From positions 921,957-985,956 of the forward strand of contig NMRA01000072.1 in the NCBI GenBank assembly GCA_002633005.1: DNA of 64,000 bases, given 5' to 3'. Position 1 is the stretch's first letter; each line of letters starts with the position of its first letter. The notes under the pieces were generated by a model that had not been told where the DNA came from, searched no databases, and saw only the letters and a program-made list of their open reading frames with translations. The stretch is from Phoronis australis (Eukaryota; Phoronida; Phoronidae). Below are positions 48,901 through 57,967 of this stretch, piece after piece. The position numbers were made by a program, and so were the translations under genes.

Positions 48901-49495
48901 TTTGATGTTTTAGTCGAATGAAGCTCCTATAGGAGATACACAGTCTCTACTGAGCCAGCCAGAGACGGTGCTCACTGTTTATACTTACCCAAGCCATTGA
49001 CAGTTACATGTCCAGAGGAAGTATGAAGATTTTTTCAATTTTCCCATGAAATTTCACTGCCCCGCGGAATAAAGAACGTGTGTTTTTGTTAAAATACTTT
49101 TATTTATTTTCACCCTGCATGTAGATAGAAAATTAGTTTCCGCAGGATGAATCGTGCGCCATTTTGATGACCCGGGTTTTGAAAACACCTTTTAGAAAAT
49201 TAACAAACATCTGAGTTCTCGCTTCAAAACTGAGAATCAAGTGCGCATCGTCAATTTCATTATAAAACCAAGCGCCTGATGTTTTACACCAACTTCTCTC
49301 ATGTCTCAATGTTTACAATAAACGACAACTTTTTGTGCACATTAGGGGCCGCGATGAATTGACACGGCCCCGATTTGCCCAAAACCAGCAAATGACAAAG
49401 AGAACAATTTCAAAGCAATTTCTTCGTGTGAAAAATTAAACTTAAAATGACAATTTCCGGTTACCTAAACCTGGATCTGTGGAAGAAGTGGCCAT
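36793..49495 (-). CDS. ZFP64: ZFP64-like zinc finger protein, whole gene model (exons 1-8 plus candidate end)
   Basis: The model joins 49495-49465, 44802-44687, 44370-43554, 43094-42849, 42411-42339, 40994-40792, 39721-38339 and 37216-37091, all with GT-AG sites and matching phases. The product has an N-terminal CCHC finger (DIHICGLC...), a long T/Q/S-rich segment, and nine consecutive C2H2 fingers, roughly residues 341-593. A tenth finger lies at about 674-696, followed by a Q/H/P-rich tail. The stretch CQICPYASRNSSQ and following fingers match vertebrate ZFP64 closely, as does the CNEC|DYAAADSSSL exon junction. ZFP64 is a nuclear DNA-binding activator, known in mammals for regulating the KMT2A promoter and acting with Notch intracellular domain. 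The 3' end is uncertain: read-through of exon 7 gives 959 residues, of exon 8 1001, and splicing to 36998-36793 gives 1066. Confidence 0.85.
37091..37216 (-). CDS. ZFP64: ZFP64 exon 8
   Basis: 126 nt from GTACTTTCCAG|GC to CAAG|GTGAGT, phase 1 to phase 1. It encodes NLLGGRQDLLSGAGLGQ, then ITHHNMAANLPHPGYQN and IQLAHVQ. Good splice signals and matching phase support it; no family comparison is possible for this tail. Without splicing, the frame ends at TAA (37082-37080) after HVQGEL. Confidence 0.6.
37232..37445 (+). repeat. Family B repeat, half-length copy
   Basis: Contains caggggtgtgttccataaag, ggcggccactaaagtgac and gtaccataaagcaaaggtct in the same order as the left half of the 5943-6440 element. 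It lies in the intron just upstream of ZFP64 exon 8. Confidence 0.55.
38339..39721 (-). CDS. ZFP64: ZFP64 exon 7 (last fingers and Q/H/P-rich tail)
   Basis: 1383 nt. The acceptor TTTCCAG completes KGNLKSHMKINH, then come three C2H2 fingers: FKCDYCGQCV, the C-x4-C finger CPIEGC, and FKCEYCDYTS. After a linker with a QHQQ-type run comes an isolated finger YKCDVCGSEF...HMRQH, corresponding to the last finger of vertebrate ZFP64. The rest is low-complexity Q/H/T/P, including a PTPL repeat run at 38661-38729. The exon leaves in phase 1 at GGAG|GTAAGA. If the donor is not used, translation stops at TGA (38330-38328), and a minus-strand AATAAA lies 157 nt further at 38171-38166, so a shorter isoform is possible. 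Confidence 0.85.
38661..38729 (-). repeat. In-frame PTPL coding minisatellite; G-rich opposite strand
   Basis: About six 12-nt units encode P-T-P-L/H. The plus strand reads as repeated gaggggtgggg, with many G runs of three or more, so it could form G-quadruplexes. Such runs often vary in copy number between alleles. Confidence 0.75.
40792..40994 (-). CDS. ZFP64: ZFP64 exon 6 (C2H2 fingers 4-6)
   Basis: 203 nt from CTGTTTAAG|GTGCC to AAAG|GTAAGC. It codes CQICPYASRNSSQLIVHLRTH, FQCQICSAKFKINSDLKRH and the start of YKCDFCDYRCSIKG. This is the segment most similar to vertebrate ZFP64. Phases 2 in, 1 out. Confidence 0.92.
41085..41145 (+). repeat. tRNA-like SINE remnant
   Basis: It reads tacctagctgac, then caaccgaaaggttgtaggtt and caatccctg: a stem-like segment followed by the polymerase III B box GGTTCAATCC. 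The 5' half is too degraded for a tRNA gene. It lies in the ZFP64 intron between exons 5 and 6. Confidence 0.4.
41830..42039. repeat. Direct duplication flanking an N, copy A (copy B 42287-42494)
   Basis: The 210-bp copy A and 208-bp copy B differ by a 2-base gap and one substitution. Copy B begins directly after the N. To the right of copy A the sequence diverges abruptly at caagagcaacgcagagcgtt, so the contig left of the N may carry an insertion allele. Confidence 0.85.
41884..41956 (-). CDS. ZFP64: ZFP64 exon 5, copy A (duplicate)
   Basis: Identical exon sequence and splice sites to copy B. Because the exon is 73 nt and not a multiple of three, using both copies in tandem would break the frame. 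They are therefore either alternatives with the same product or one locus assembled twice. It is contiguous with exon 6 on the other side of the N. Confidence 0.7.
42287..42494. repeat. Direct duplication flanking an N, copy B
   Basis: Starts immediately after the N at 42286 and ends where it diverges from copy A at gttttataa. It contains exon 5 copy B. Confidence 0.85.
42339..42411 (-). CDS. ZFP64: ZFP64 exon 5, copy B
   Basis: 73 nt between GTTTTAG|GCGACT and TTCAA|GTAAGT. It encodes DYAAADSSSLRKHVRVH plus TGERPF, matching vertebrate ZFP64. It enters in phase 1 and leaves in phase 2. It lies just right of the N at 42286, in sequence that is a near-copy of 41830-42039. I use this copy in the model because it is contiguous with exon 4 in uninterrupted sequence. 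Confidence 0.8.
42849..43094 (-). CDS. ZFP64: ZFP64 exon 4 (C2H2 fingers 1-2, start of 3)
   Basis: 246 nt, entering and leaving in phase 1. It encodes a C-x4-C finger (CDAEGC...HKRVH), then FCCLLC...HMRGH, then YKCNE with the second finger-3 cysteine created across the next junction (T|GC). The finger linkers TGERPF and TGSKPY are canonical. Confidence 0.9.
43554..44370 (-). CDS. ZFP64: ZFP64 exon 3 (low-complexity linker)
   Basis: 817 nt, acceptor TTTCAG|AACACAG, donor GCAC|GTAAGT. It codes about 272 residues rich in T, Q, S, V and E with no fingers. In vertebrate ZFP64 the matching position also holds a T/Q-rich segment between the CCHC finger and the finger array. It is probably disordered and may be transcription-activating (inference). 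Confidence 0.8.
44687..44802 (-). CDS. ZFP64: ZFP64 exon 2 (N-terminal CCHC finger)
   Basis: The acceptor TTCTTTAG precedes 116 nt coding TDIHICGLCRSEF and on to HKRIGC. The spacing C-x2-C-x12-H-x5-C is the conserved N-terminal finger of ZFP64 proteins. It ends in phase 0 at ACG|GTATGT. Confidence 0.85.
46488..47003. mobile_element. Large palindromic element, family C, copy 1
   Basis: The left arm (46488-46685) includes ccccagtagagacgg, ctgattaaaccatc, gttgctataagtacc and ctcgaacaaa. The right arm (about 46795-47003) is its imperfect inverse. Part of the same sequence recurs at 47120-47262 (inverse orientation) and in the DAD1 intron at 60165-60520. Non-coding, MITE-like. Confidence 0.7.
47120..47262 (-). 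repeat. Family C fragment
   Basis: The minus strand repeats the ctcgaacaaatactc and ggccatttttac segments of the family C element, with cctaaggtatccctc at one end. Confidence 0.55.
47275..47440 (+). repeat. Family D repeat, two tandem units
   Basis: tgtaggcgcagccaaccatc follows an earlier gtaggcgcagccaaccacc, each with a tt(t/c)(t/a)aacgtagt(t/g)cctacgc-like segment. The inverse single copy is at 22550-22660. Confidence 0.65.
48397..48610. mobile_element. Short inverted-repeat element related to family E
   Basis: It begins cataggcggataaaagggg and ends acatcctagattcgccactg. The ends are imperfect inverses of the GGCGGAT type found at 14402 and 22765. No clear target duplication. Confidence 0.45.
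48779..48900. mobile_element. hAT-type MITE hairpin with 8-bp target-site duplication
   Basis: CACAGGCGTCCT (48787-48798) and its exact inverse (48881-48892) bound a 106-bp near-perfect palindrome. The inner arm cccaatacactacatataat is matched by its inverse around 48856. The element is flanked on both sides by cttttaac (48779-48786 and 48893-48900). An 8-bp duplication with CA-starting termini is the hallmark of hAT superfamily insertion. Arm identity suggests a recent insertion. Confidence 0.8.
49465..49495 (-). CDS. ZFP64: ZFP64 exon 1 (start codon)
   Basis: ATG at 49495-49493 codes MATSSTDPGL and ends in phase 1 at TTTAG|GTAACC. It joins exon 2 to give TDIHICGLC, aligning with the vertebrate N-terminus (PDIHICGIC), which supports the start. 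Upstream sequence 49500-50000 is richer in CpG than the gene body, as expected near a promoter. Confidence 0.65.
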
Positions 49496-52400
49496 GGAGC
49501 TCAAATCGCCTATCGACTGCGAAATATTTACAGACTTTCACATAGATTAAAGAAATATTTCGATATGCATAGTACAAATATGGTGCCTTCGGAAACAACT
49601 GAGCATGCGTGCATATTTATTCCGTGTACAATAGGTGACGCTAGGTCTCGGAGTCAGTTCTGTGTTCTGATGATCTGTTATGTGGGCTTTTAAAATTTCG
49701 TTTCCACATTTTAAAATTGTTGTTTGGACAGTCATCATCAATGTCACATTCACATGTCGTCGTTCGGATCGAACCGTAGGCCTATGTGCACCGATACCTT
49801 CACTGAATAAATTTTGCTGAGTTTGACCGGCCGTTGAACATTAATTTTTTGGTCTTTTGACCGCGGTTCAGTATCTGTTTTTACTCTTTCGTTGCATCTG
49901 CTTTTGAAACATAAAAACAAGAAATGTAATTTTAGTTTCATGGCTGATAGTATCGGTTTCAATATCACGATTCCGTTGAAATCGAGTACTGCTGCCGGTA
50001 TCAAGCAGTCCGTGTTATTGGAAACGGATGGCCAACCGTTGCATTTTTACCTCGTATTTGTACCCGGATCAAACTAACGATGCGTTTCGATGTATAACAT
50101 ACAAAACGTTCCATTTAATTTGAATTTTAATTGTCTATTCCCCAAAATTGGACCTAGAACTGACGACGAATATAAATATTTTGCAGTAGATGTGCGACTG
50201 ATATGAAAACGAGTCGGAGATGGGCCGCAGCAAGGAATTAATTCAAGTATTTCCATTGTGATGATGATAGTAATAATAACAACAAGAATAATGATAACGA
50301 TATTAATGACTGTCTAGTCTTGTGTTTTTCAGTGAATGTCAACTGAACGTCAACCATTTTGTAACGGACAAAATCTAGTTTCACTCATGTCACAATTCCC
50401 AACACCGCGTTTGAGAACTTGAGTACACTCATAAAGCACATGTATCTGAAGTTTCCTTTGAATCTAATCAGCCGTTTCTGAGATATGATACTCCGCAGTC
50501 AGTCAAATTTGACCATTTTCATTGGGTCCTACATAACCAAACGTTTTCCTTAATCAGATGAGAAATTATTCACGAGTTTGCAAAGAACTAACTGTTCGAC
50601 AATGCTAACTCGGCATTGAAATAACAAGCAGTGACAAGCCAACTTGTACAGCCTCTGACCATAAGGCTAAGTTCTAGTTTTGTTTCCTAGGAACCAATTG
50701 GTTCCCAGTTCTGTCCAATCTCTCAAATTACGTTCACTTTCATAAAGAAAAATTTTGAGATCAATTTCCTAACAAGTGGTCTGAGAAAAGCTGTTGTGAT
50801 CGGAAGGCGTATTTCATGCGTGCACCCAGCAGTTATAGGGTGGCTCGAATTTTTCATTATGCTGACCTTTTTCTGAAAGAAATCCACGAAGACTAAAAAA
50901 AAAAAACGGGACCACTAGGTTCAGGCCCACGCACCGTGCATCGGCGACGACTTCCAGTGGATTTTGTGGACTTTTGTCTCGTTTACTCGGACTTTTTGTT
51001 TCACTGAGACGTATCTTTTTGCCTAATTCGCCGAATTGGGGGGCTCCTTGGAGTACCCCCACGGTTGCGCCCATGTATTTGTAGCGGCTTTAAGACCATT
51101 TTTGTAAAGTGCGTGCAGATTGGTTGCAAGGAGCTTTAAAATTTTCTGAGCGCACTACCAGTGCAAAATGCAAAGCGCGGTACTTGTGCTCGAAAATATG
51201 AAAATGGGGAAATGCAATGAGCAAAGCTTCTCAAGTGTCCGCAAACCACCATGACGATCAACAAAAGTGGAAAACAAACCGGAGATTTACGTCTTTTTAT
51301 TTCTCACCAGAAACGTCTAATAAACTACAACAACGAATCATTAACTGCCAACTACCAACAAACTCAAACACGACTATAAATACATACTTAAAAGCAAACA
51401 CGAGGCTAAAACCTAAATGCACTATTTTACTCTGAGCTGAATTCTTCAGTACTGGGAGTTATGGATTACTATGCACCACTCGGCTGCATGTGTAGATCAG
51501 ACTAGAACAGTTTGTGACAATATGCTTCGATCGTCACATCAAAATGCGCACAAAACACTTTCCGTTGAGTAAACATGACACTATCTAAATGAATAGGATT
51601 TCTGAGCGGAAGCTACATAACTAACCATATAATTCTGCCAATATAATAAAGCCTCAAAAGTCTAACACACAAAACCTCCTGGTGCTTTACAAAAACTGGC
51701 TACTTCATTTGGCAAACAAACCAATACTAAATACTGAAAAGTCAGGGACCTTCCTAAAGAAATATTAAAATCCCTTTGCACAGTTTTCACACAAACATTC
51801 AATCCACAACACGATACAGTAACGGATGGCCAGGCACTGGGACAAGAATGCAGAAACACCATTCTCAGAGGACTTTATCTTAGTATTTACCATCTCCATT
51901 GGAAGAAAACAATATAGCCTCAAATAGTTAGGTCTAGTAGTGGATTCAACAATATATTATGCCATTCGTTGCCCTGAAAAAATGACAGAACCCCCAATCT
52001 CCATTTTGTTAAGTTTGCGTGAATTCCGCAAGTATTTTTAGCATACTAAAGCGGGTAAAATGCTGTGGAATCGCTACTCACTGCTCTGGAATGGTAAGAC
52101 TTTGGTCTTTCTAAAAGGAGACAAAATTTTGCATCCAACAGACTACCAGTTTCAACTGTGATAAATCTCAAAACACTTAAAATTGAAATAAGATCAGAAA
52201 GAAATTCACACTGGAAACGAATGGCAGGTATCCAATAAATAATAAATCAAAAATGAAAGATTGACCATCATCATTATTTCATTTTCATTAAGTGTATTGT
52301 AGTTTTAAAGCTTTCTAGACATGAAATATAAATGGCACTGAACACATAAGACTGGTAGGTGGAGTATGTTAATCCCTGAATTATTTAAGAAAACTCTCCA

Positions 52401-53520
52401 TAACAAAATTCAAACACAATGTCTAAATTATAAAAACGGGTTGTTAAAATCATAATTGGCCAACAGAGTATATCAAATGCACACTTTATAAGAGCAACAC
52501 ACATGTTGACCTATTTTGGGTCAAAAACTAAGATAAAACATACATCTATGTCACTTCACAAGATAAAGGTGAGATAATTTATCAAACTGTCTTGTCTCCA
52601 GCCTCTCTACAGGCCTTCACAGCCTACTTGGCAACAGTAACAAAGATTAAATGTGATCATGTTGAAAGCTGCAATAAATCGGTATTCTGCCAAAATGACT
52701 TTTGATTTGGACCACTTACCTGTCCTACAACTTGTTTCTTGTTCAAAAGATAATTTCTGGGGCCTGTTTTGCAAGTTATGTATTTCTGTCCTTTGATTTC
52801 AGGTAGTAGACAGATTTTCTGACTTAGTCTAAGCCCCATTTTTTTTAACAGGATAATCCATCTGCAGACTGATTTTTTAGCCAAAAGACAATCTAGAGTC
52901 TTCAGAAACAGCTCCTTGGACTTGGTACAGGTAGTTCATTAGTACTCCACATCAGACACTAGGGTAAAAACTCTCTAATTTGGACCAGTCCCTAGAATTT
53001 GGTACATGGAAACTGTCACAAAAATTTTCTTCATTCTGGAATTCGAGACAAGGGTGATTTTGTTGTTCCATCATATTTCTCAAATTTTGGACAATGTGTT
53101 TCTAATCCACAGAATGGGTAATTTTGCCATATTTCTGGTGATTCTTGAAGTTGGGAAGGCCAATATTGCCCGTTTCTAGATTTTGGAACAAGCCCCAACC
53201 TTGAGCATTGAGCAAAATAATTAATTTTTCACTGTCCCAACTTGGAGAATTTTTATCCTATATGTCGGCTTAACCCCAGCAGGTCACACATTATAGGCCG
53301 AACATTTGTATTCACAAAATAACAATTCTTCCTCAATCCATAAATCACTTTCCATATGACTAAAGAACAAGTTAGCAAAAGTCGGTTCACGGCAGCTTTC
53401 ACATGTGACCAGCATAGCTCAGACTGTTAATGTATTGGTCACTAAAACGTCTTGTTGCTAACATAATTAAAATGCTGGCACTAAAATATTCAAATTTCCT
53501 CATTTAAGAAAAATAAAAAG
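49496..53520. other. Intergenic region between ZFP64 promoter and ZNF507 3' end
   Basis: 49500-50100 is relatively CpG-rich and probably contains the ZFP64 promoter. A plus-strand frame from ATG 49940 (MADSIGFNITIPLKS...) is open for 45 codons but unrecognised. 50540-50775 is a degraded family A repeat. 51.1-53.5 kb is AT-rich, with scattered random ORFs and no feature I can name. Confidence 0.5.
50540..50775. repeat. Family A palindromic repeat, degraded copy
   Basis: gcagtgacaagccaacttgt is followed by a right arm near ttttgagatcaatttcc, with a left arm near aaagaactaactgttc. Weak but in the right order. Confidence 0.35.
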
Positions 53521-53526
53521 TTTATT
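53521..53526 (-). terminator. Candidate poly(A) signal of ZNF507
   Basis: AATAAA on the minus strand, about 180 nt past the ZNF507 stop codon. Other AATAAA sites lie further downstream, so a longer 3'UTR is possible. Confidence 0.4.
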
Positions 53527-53707
53527 ACATAAGACTAAATTAAAATTCACTGACTCAGACATGCCGATGGTGGATTCCCACTTCACACCAAACGAGTTCC
53601 ATGACACGATTGTGCTACTTTGCAATTCTTGCCTTACTCTGATGAAGCTTCTGGGCCCAGTTTGGCCTGATTTACGCGAGTTTTACTATATAACTAAATA
53701 AAAACAG

Positions 53708-56700
53708 CTAATTTTGATCAGATCCACTAGATGTCTGCACATGGCTAAGCATGTGCTCCTGCAGAACGGTCTTATCCATTGTTTCATAACCACACTGGCA
53801 GCAGCGAAATCTTACCGAGCTCTTTGTCTTCCTGCCATCACCATTTCCTTCTTCCCCAAGCTGTACATCACCATCTCTTAGACCCACCTCATAGTCAATG
53901 GCAGCATTAATGGCATTATTGGTCACATCATATTGGTAGTTAGCGTCGCCAGCATGCCGCCACATGTGTGACTTCAATGATGGCAAGTGATGGCATACGT
54001 ATCCACACAGCCCACACTTGTATTGCTCTAAAGGTTGCTGGACATAACGTTGATCATTGACATGACGCTTCATGTGTGACTTCAGGCTGCGATTGGAGAT
54101 GGCAGTGAAGTCGCAAAGCTTGCATTTGATTGGCCCGTCGTCGTGAGCACTTTGGTGCTGCTTTAGCTGACTGTGACTAAAACACACAAAATCGCATCGA
54201 TGACAACCAAACATCTCTTTGTTGCTCTTTTCATCACTTTTCGATTGTTCACTTGTAATGGACATTTCCATCTCGCGGGCACTGTGACACTCAGCCATGT
54301 GGAGTCGAAAGTCCGCCAGTTTCCCTGCCACAAAGTCGCACTCGTCACAGGCAAAACCCTCAGATGACACAACGGCTGCCTGAGCCATGTGAGCTACTCG
54401 CATGTGAGCTCTTAGTTGACTTTTATAGTTAAAGTTGGCCATACACGTCTTACACTGGTACGTGCGAGCCTTACAGTGCTGAATCATGTGATCCTGCAGA
54501 TCCTCGCTGGAGTCCGCCATAAAGTCACACAGGGAACACTCAAAAGGCTGTTTACTCTTGTGTACAGACATGTGCTGCTTCATAAGGGGTTGACTACAGT
54601 TACTGTAATGACACAGCTTGCAACGGAACATTCCTTCACCACCCTCCACTTTCTCAACGTTGGGATAATCCGACAGCCAGTCAGTACCTGGGTCAGCACC
54701 AAACACTACTCTAGCATGCTTACTTGACTGGCTGCTAGTGGAAGTTTGCTCGTCAAGATCGCTCTCGGATGTGGCTCTCTCTCGCAGCTGCTCAATGACT
54801 GCCAACAGGGAACTACAGATGCCACTTTTGGACTTACTTCCATCAGACGTGACACTGTCAGCCTTACCCGGAGAACTTTGTTGTATGCCTTTAATGGTTG
54901 TCTGCTCAACTAAGCCAGACAGTGCTTGGTCGTGCTTTCTTTTCTTGGGCAGTTCCAGCTTCAGCGCTCCAGGTATGGCTGTAGGACATGCTGGGTTAAA
55001 GTTTGGACCCTTTTTCAACAATGACAGTAAGGTCACAGCTTCTTCCTTCAGACTGTCATTTCCGCTGGTACCACAAGAGGGCAGTTCAGCTTCATGTTCC
55101 TGAGATACTTTTTCTAGTGCTGTTGCCTGCTCATTAGTACCACACTTAACCTTTGGAACATCCGCCTGATGCTGACTCAGCTCATTCACAGGTGGTTGAA
55201 TGGACTCAGTGCCGGCGTTAATCAGTTGGTTGCCATCGAGTTGCGGACCATGGGAGTCATTTGTTCGCGGACTGCTGTGGTTGCTATAGCTGTACACGAA
55301 CCGTGGTGTCACGTAAATGTCATTCAGTGCTTCCACAATCACATTCTTTGGTCCATCTTTGCAAAAACGTTTTGAGAAGGATTCGGCATCGTCACAAGAT
55401 CGCTTCTCACTTGTTGAACCCGTTGACGAAATGCTGGACTGAGACGGTGACTTTAAAATGCGACCTGGCAGAAATGCCGGCTGCCGGGGATTGAGCAGTA
55501 CACCTTTTGACTCTGTATAAGTATTACTACCAGTAGAAGTTGCTGGTTGCTCAGGCAAGCTTTGATCAAGGCTTTCAGATTCACTAGCTTTGGCTTTAGG
55601 TAGTAGAGAAGGGGAAAGTCCAGCATCATCGTCAGAATCGTACAAACTGATTGGCCCATTCTGAAACATCGGGTATTCTATTTTCTTATGTCCAGAGTGT
55701 TTCCAAATGTGAGACTTAATAGTTCTCTGGTGTTCACATGCATATCCACATATAAGGCAGCGAAACACTTGCTGGACTCCATCAAATACAAAGCTGGCGT
55801 TCTCAGCGTTCAACGGTTTGTTCACATTTTTTGGAAATCTTGGTTTGTGAGACAACATGTGTGTAATGAAACCAAAGGCTTCCTTACTGCAGAAGCTACA
55901 CTCTGCACATTTGTACACTGTAACCGAACCATCAGTTTTAAACATGGTAGGCAACTGTGGTGTAAAGGACGTACTACTTTCAGACGTCGTGGCAAGGTCT
56001 CGGCGTGGGGGAGATACAGTTGATTTATCTACTGAGCTCATGTCAGGCTGCTGTGGTACTTGTTCTGTGGTCTCCTTTGTTGACTTGTCAACATGAGACC
56101 ACATATGGTTACGAAGTATTTCCTGAGACTGTGTACAAAAACCACATTCGGAACACTTAAGCATGAGAACCTTAACATCAGCTTCTACTATTCTGCCACT
56201 AGATGGCTCATGTTGCTTCATGTGCTGCTTTAAAAGATTAACATGAATAGCTTTGAAGTCACACTGACTACACTGGTAAACTTTGGGATTCGAGTGTGTA
56301 TGCATGTGCATGATGATATTACTTTTGATTGTCGTTGTGTAGTCACAGACATCGCATGCATAAACATTCTGCGACGGGTGACTCTCTCGTAAGTGAGCGT
56401 ACAACAGCTTACGCTTAGGGAACTCTGTGTGACAAATGTTGCACACAAATGTCCGCATGTTTTGGTGGAGACGTATGTGACTAGTAAGATGCCCTTTCTT
56501 TCGAAACGACGCGCTGCAGATATCGCAAGAAAATGGTGACTCGCTGCTGTGAACAACCAAATGCTCCTTCAGTGCTTGACTTCGTTTCCCAGCGTAATCG
56601 CAGAATGGGCACTTAAATGGACGGTTTGATACATGGACAAGATCCACATGTTGCTTAAGGTAGTGTTTATTATGACTCTTGTAATCACACATAGAACACT

Positions 56701-57064
56701 CGTACGTCGTCTCAACAGCGTCGTTAAATTGTTTAACTCCACTGTCATCATTGACGCTCGGTACAATTAAAACAGGAACGAAAGTCATTTTACTACCAGC
56801 CGGAGGGTTCCCCGGAGAAGGGCTGGCCGTCTGACCACCACTCGAACGTGTTCCACTGTTGTCAGTACTGGCACCATTGTAACTTTGGTTCCTCGACTCA
56901 TTTGTATTCAAACAAGCAGTAGACACAAAACTGTCTGTATCTTGTGGCACAGCGTCACTGGGATTATTCTGCATGTAAACTCGGTCATTGTTGACAATTT
57001 GGCTTAGCTTATCAATCACCAAGCCCAAAACCTCTTTGCTGGATCTGCCTGTAGTGTCTGTCAT
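53708..57064 (-). CDS. ZNF507: ZNF507-like multi-C2H2 zinc finger protein (1118 aa, single coding exon)
   Basis: A nuclear protein with 17 C2H2 fingers. Nine lie in residues about 121-456: YECSMC, FKCPFC, FSCDIC, FVCNIC, YACDVC, YQCSQC, LKCSEC, YKCAEC and FRCLIC. Eight lie in about 813-1108. An S/P/Q-rich linker containing a basic KKRKH lies between. Hallmarks of vertebrate ZNF507 are visible: an N-terminal IDKLSQIV motif near residue 17, LLAVIEQLRER near 754, CKLCHY, CKTC...HYKSQLR-like finger, and the paired fingers C-x-x-CGYxC-x-H-x3-LKSHxWxHxG (residues 436 and 1017), the second followed by NNAINAAI. The six-finger N-terminal array appears longer than in human ZNF507 as I recall it. Molecular role is little known; DNA binding is inferred. 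The ATG at 57064 follows a 5'UTR acceptor (TTTTTCAG, exon from 57083) and precedes a conserved N-terminus. Confidence 0.85.
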   Translation of the reverse strand: MTDTTGRSSKEVLGLVIDKLSQIVNNDRVYMQNNPSDAVPQDTDSFVSTACLNTNESRNQSYNGASTDNSGTRSSGGQTASPSPGNPPAGSKMTFVPVLIVPSVNDDSGVKQFNDAVETTYECSMCDYKSHNKHYLKQHVDLVHVSNRPFKCPFCDYAGKRSQALKEHLVVHSSESPFSCDICSASFRKKGHLTSHIRLHQNMRTFVCNICHTEFPKRKLLYAHLRESHPSQNVYACDVCDYTTTIKSNIIMHMHTHSNPKVYQCSQCDFKAIHVNLLKQHMKQHEPSSGRIVEADVKVLMLKCSECGFCTQSQEILRNHMWSHVDKSTKETTEQVPQQPDMSSVDKSTVSPPRRDLATTSESSTSFTPQLPTMFKTDGSVTVYKCAECSFCSKEAFGFITHMLSHKPRFPKNVNKPLNAENASFVFDGVQQVFRCLICGYACEHQRTIKSHIWKHSGHKKIEYPMFQNGPISLYDSDDDAGLSPSLLPKAKASESESLDQSLPEQPATSTGSNTYTESKGVLLNPRQPAFLPGRILKSPSQSSISSTGSTSEKRSCDDAESFSKRFCKDGPKNVIVEALNDIYVTPRFVYSYSNHSSPRTNDSHGPQLDGNQLINAGTESIQPPVNELSQHQADVPKVKCGTNEQATALEKVSQEHEAELPSCGTSGNDSLKEEAVTLLSLLKKGPNFNPACPTAIPGALKLELPKKRKHDQALSGLVEQTTIKGIQQSSPGKADSVTSDGSKSKSGICSSLLAVIEQLRERATSESDLDEQTSTSSQSSKHARVVFGADPGTDWLSDYPNVEKVEGGEGMFRCKLCHYSNCSQPLMKQHMSVHKSKQPFECSLCDFMADSSEDLQDHMIQHCKARTYQCKTCMANFNYKSQLRAHMRVAHMAQAAVVSSEGFACDECDFVAGKLADFRLHMAECHSAREMEMSITSEQSKSDEKSNKEMFGCHRCDFVCFSHSQLKQHQSAHDDGPIKCKLCDFTAISNRSLKSHMKRHVNDQRYVQQPLEQYKCGLCGYVCHHLPSLKSHMWRHAGDANYQYDVTNNAINAAIDYEVGLRDGDVQLGEEGNGDGRKTKSSVRFRCCQCGYETMDKTVLQEHMLSHVQTSSGSDQN

Positions 57065-57526
57065 CGAGGACAGTATACAAAGCCTGAAAAAGGTTAAAAG
57101 TTAAAACAGTGGTTTGATTGATGTGTTATGACACAATTTGGGTTTATTGAAAACAAGATTTTTTTAAGGAAACATCACAAGTCTTAATGCATGCAAATTT
57201 CTTGTATGGAAATGGCAGATTTTAAAATTTTTAAGATAGTGAAGGCTCTCTCGTCAAGCCTATAATCTACGTACACTTCTTATACATGAAAATTATTGTT
57301 CATGAAACAGCTTTGGAGAACCTAACAGTAAAATGTTTAACTCTGAAAGTTATGGGAAAGAAAATTATAATCATTTTTGTATCACATAGTCTGCACGAGG
57401 CTATGCATAGAAATTCAAGAGTGATGCCATACACTGAAAAATGTGCTCAGTGTTCTTATTTACCAACAAATACCAGTATTCCACTGCATTTTTTCCATCA
57501 GAAAAACAGCACTACAACCACTTAGT

Positions 57527-57717
57527 TATAAAATTGGTCTCAAATTCTTTCTTAGTATAATTGTTAGTGATTTCAGGGATTTGAAAGAACTGATACTTTT
57601 GTTATTGCTGGAGACCAGGCTCTACAAGTTGGACTGGTCTCAAAGAATAACGAAGCATCGTTATTTGCAAACCGAGGAATCTTCTCATGAGTGTGGAACA
57701 AGTCGAGAACAACTGTA
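57527..57717. repeat. Palindromic MITE-like element, family A, copy 5
   Basis: Contains aaattggtctcaaattcttt, gatttgaaagaactgatac, gaccaggctctacaagttg and ggtctcaaagaataacgaag in the family order. Confidence 0.7.
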
Positions 57718-57822
57718 TACCGGTAACTGGTTTAAATCATCAAATGTTCTCCTCTTTTAAGGTGCAGATTTATAACCCCTTTAAGCAGAACTGAACATTT
57801 TATCTCTGCCAGTAAAAATATT

Positions 57823-57887
57823 TCAAATAAACACAGAAAAATCAGGAACCCCACCTGTTCCTGATTTTTCTACAGTTGTTTATTTGA
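57823..57887. repeat. 65-bp hairpin
   Basis: tcaaataaac...agaaaaatcaggaac pairs with its inverse gttcctgatttttct...gtttatttga around a short cccacct loop. Possibly a tiny MITE. Confidence 0.75.
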
Positions 57888-57967
57888 TATAATTCACTAT
57901 TGGCCAACTCCAGCATCTATATATTTACTACAGTAAAAATATTTGATTACATAATGCACTGATTGAA

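Larger units (their letters stand above)
44803..49464 (-). other. ZFP64 intron 1, with repeats
   Basis: About 4.7 kb. It holds a hAT-type hairpin with target duplication (48779-48900), a short inverted-repeat element (48397-48610), a large palindrome (46488-47003) and its fragment (47120-47262), and family D repeats (47275-47440). A plus-strand ORF at 45851-46141 (96 codons, lysine-rich, no recognised domain) and a GAT/AAC-biased stretch at 45118-45450 are unexplained. Confidence 0.6.

Noticed and set aside
49940-50077. 45-codon plus-strand frame MADSIGFNITIPLKS... divergent from ZFP64
   Set aside because: Poor start context and no homology; noted only as a possible first exon of an unknown gene.
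50814-51074. 86-codon minus-strand ORF with a KSPSKRDKSPQNP segment
   Set aside because: Faintly protein-like, but it contains a poly-F stretch from a homopolymer run and I cannot link it to a family.
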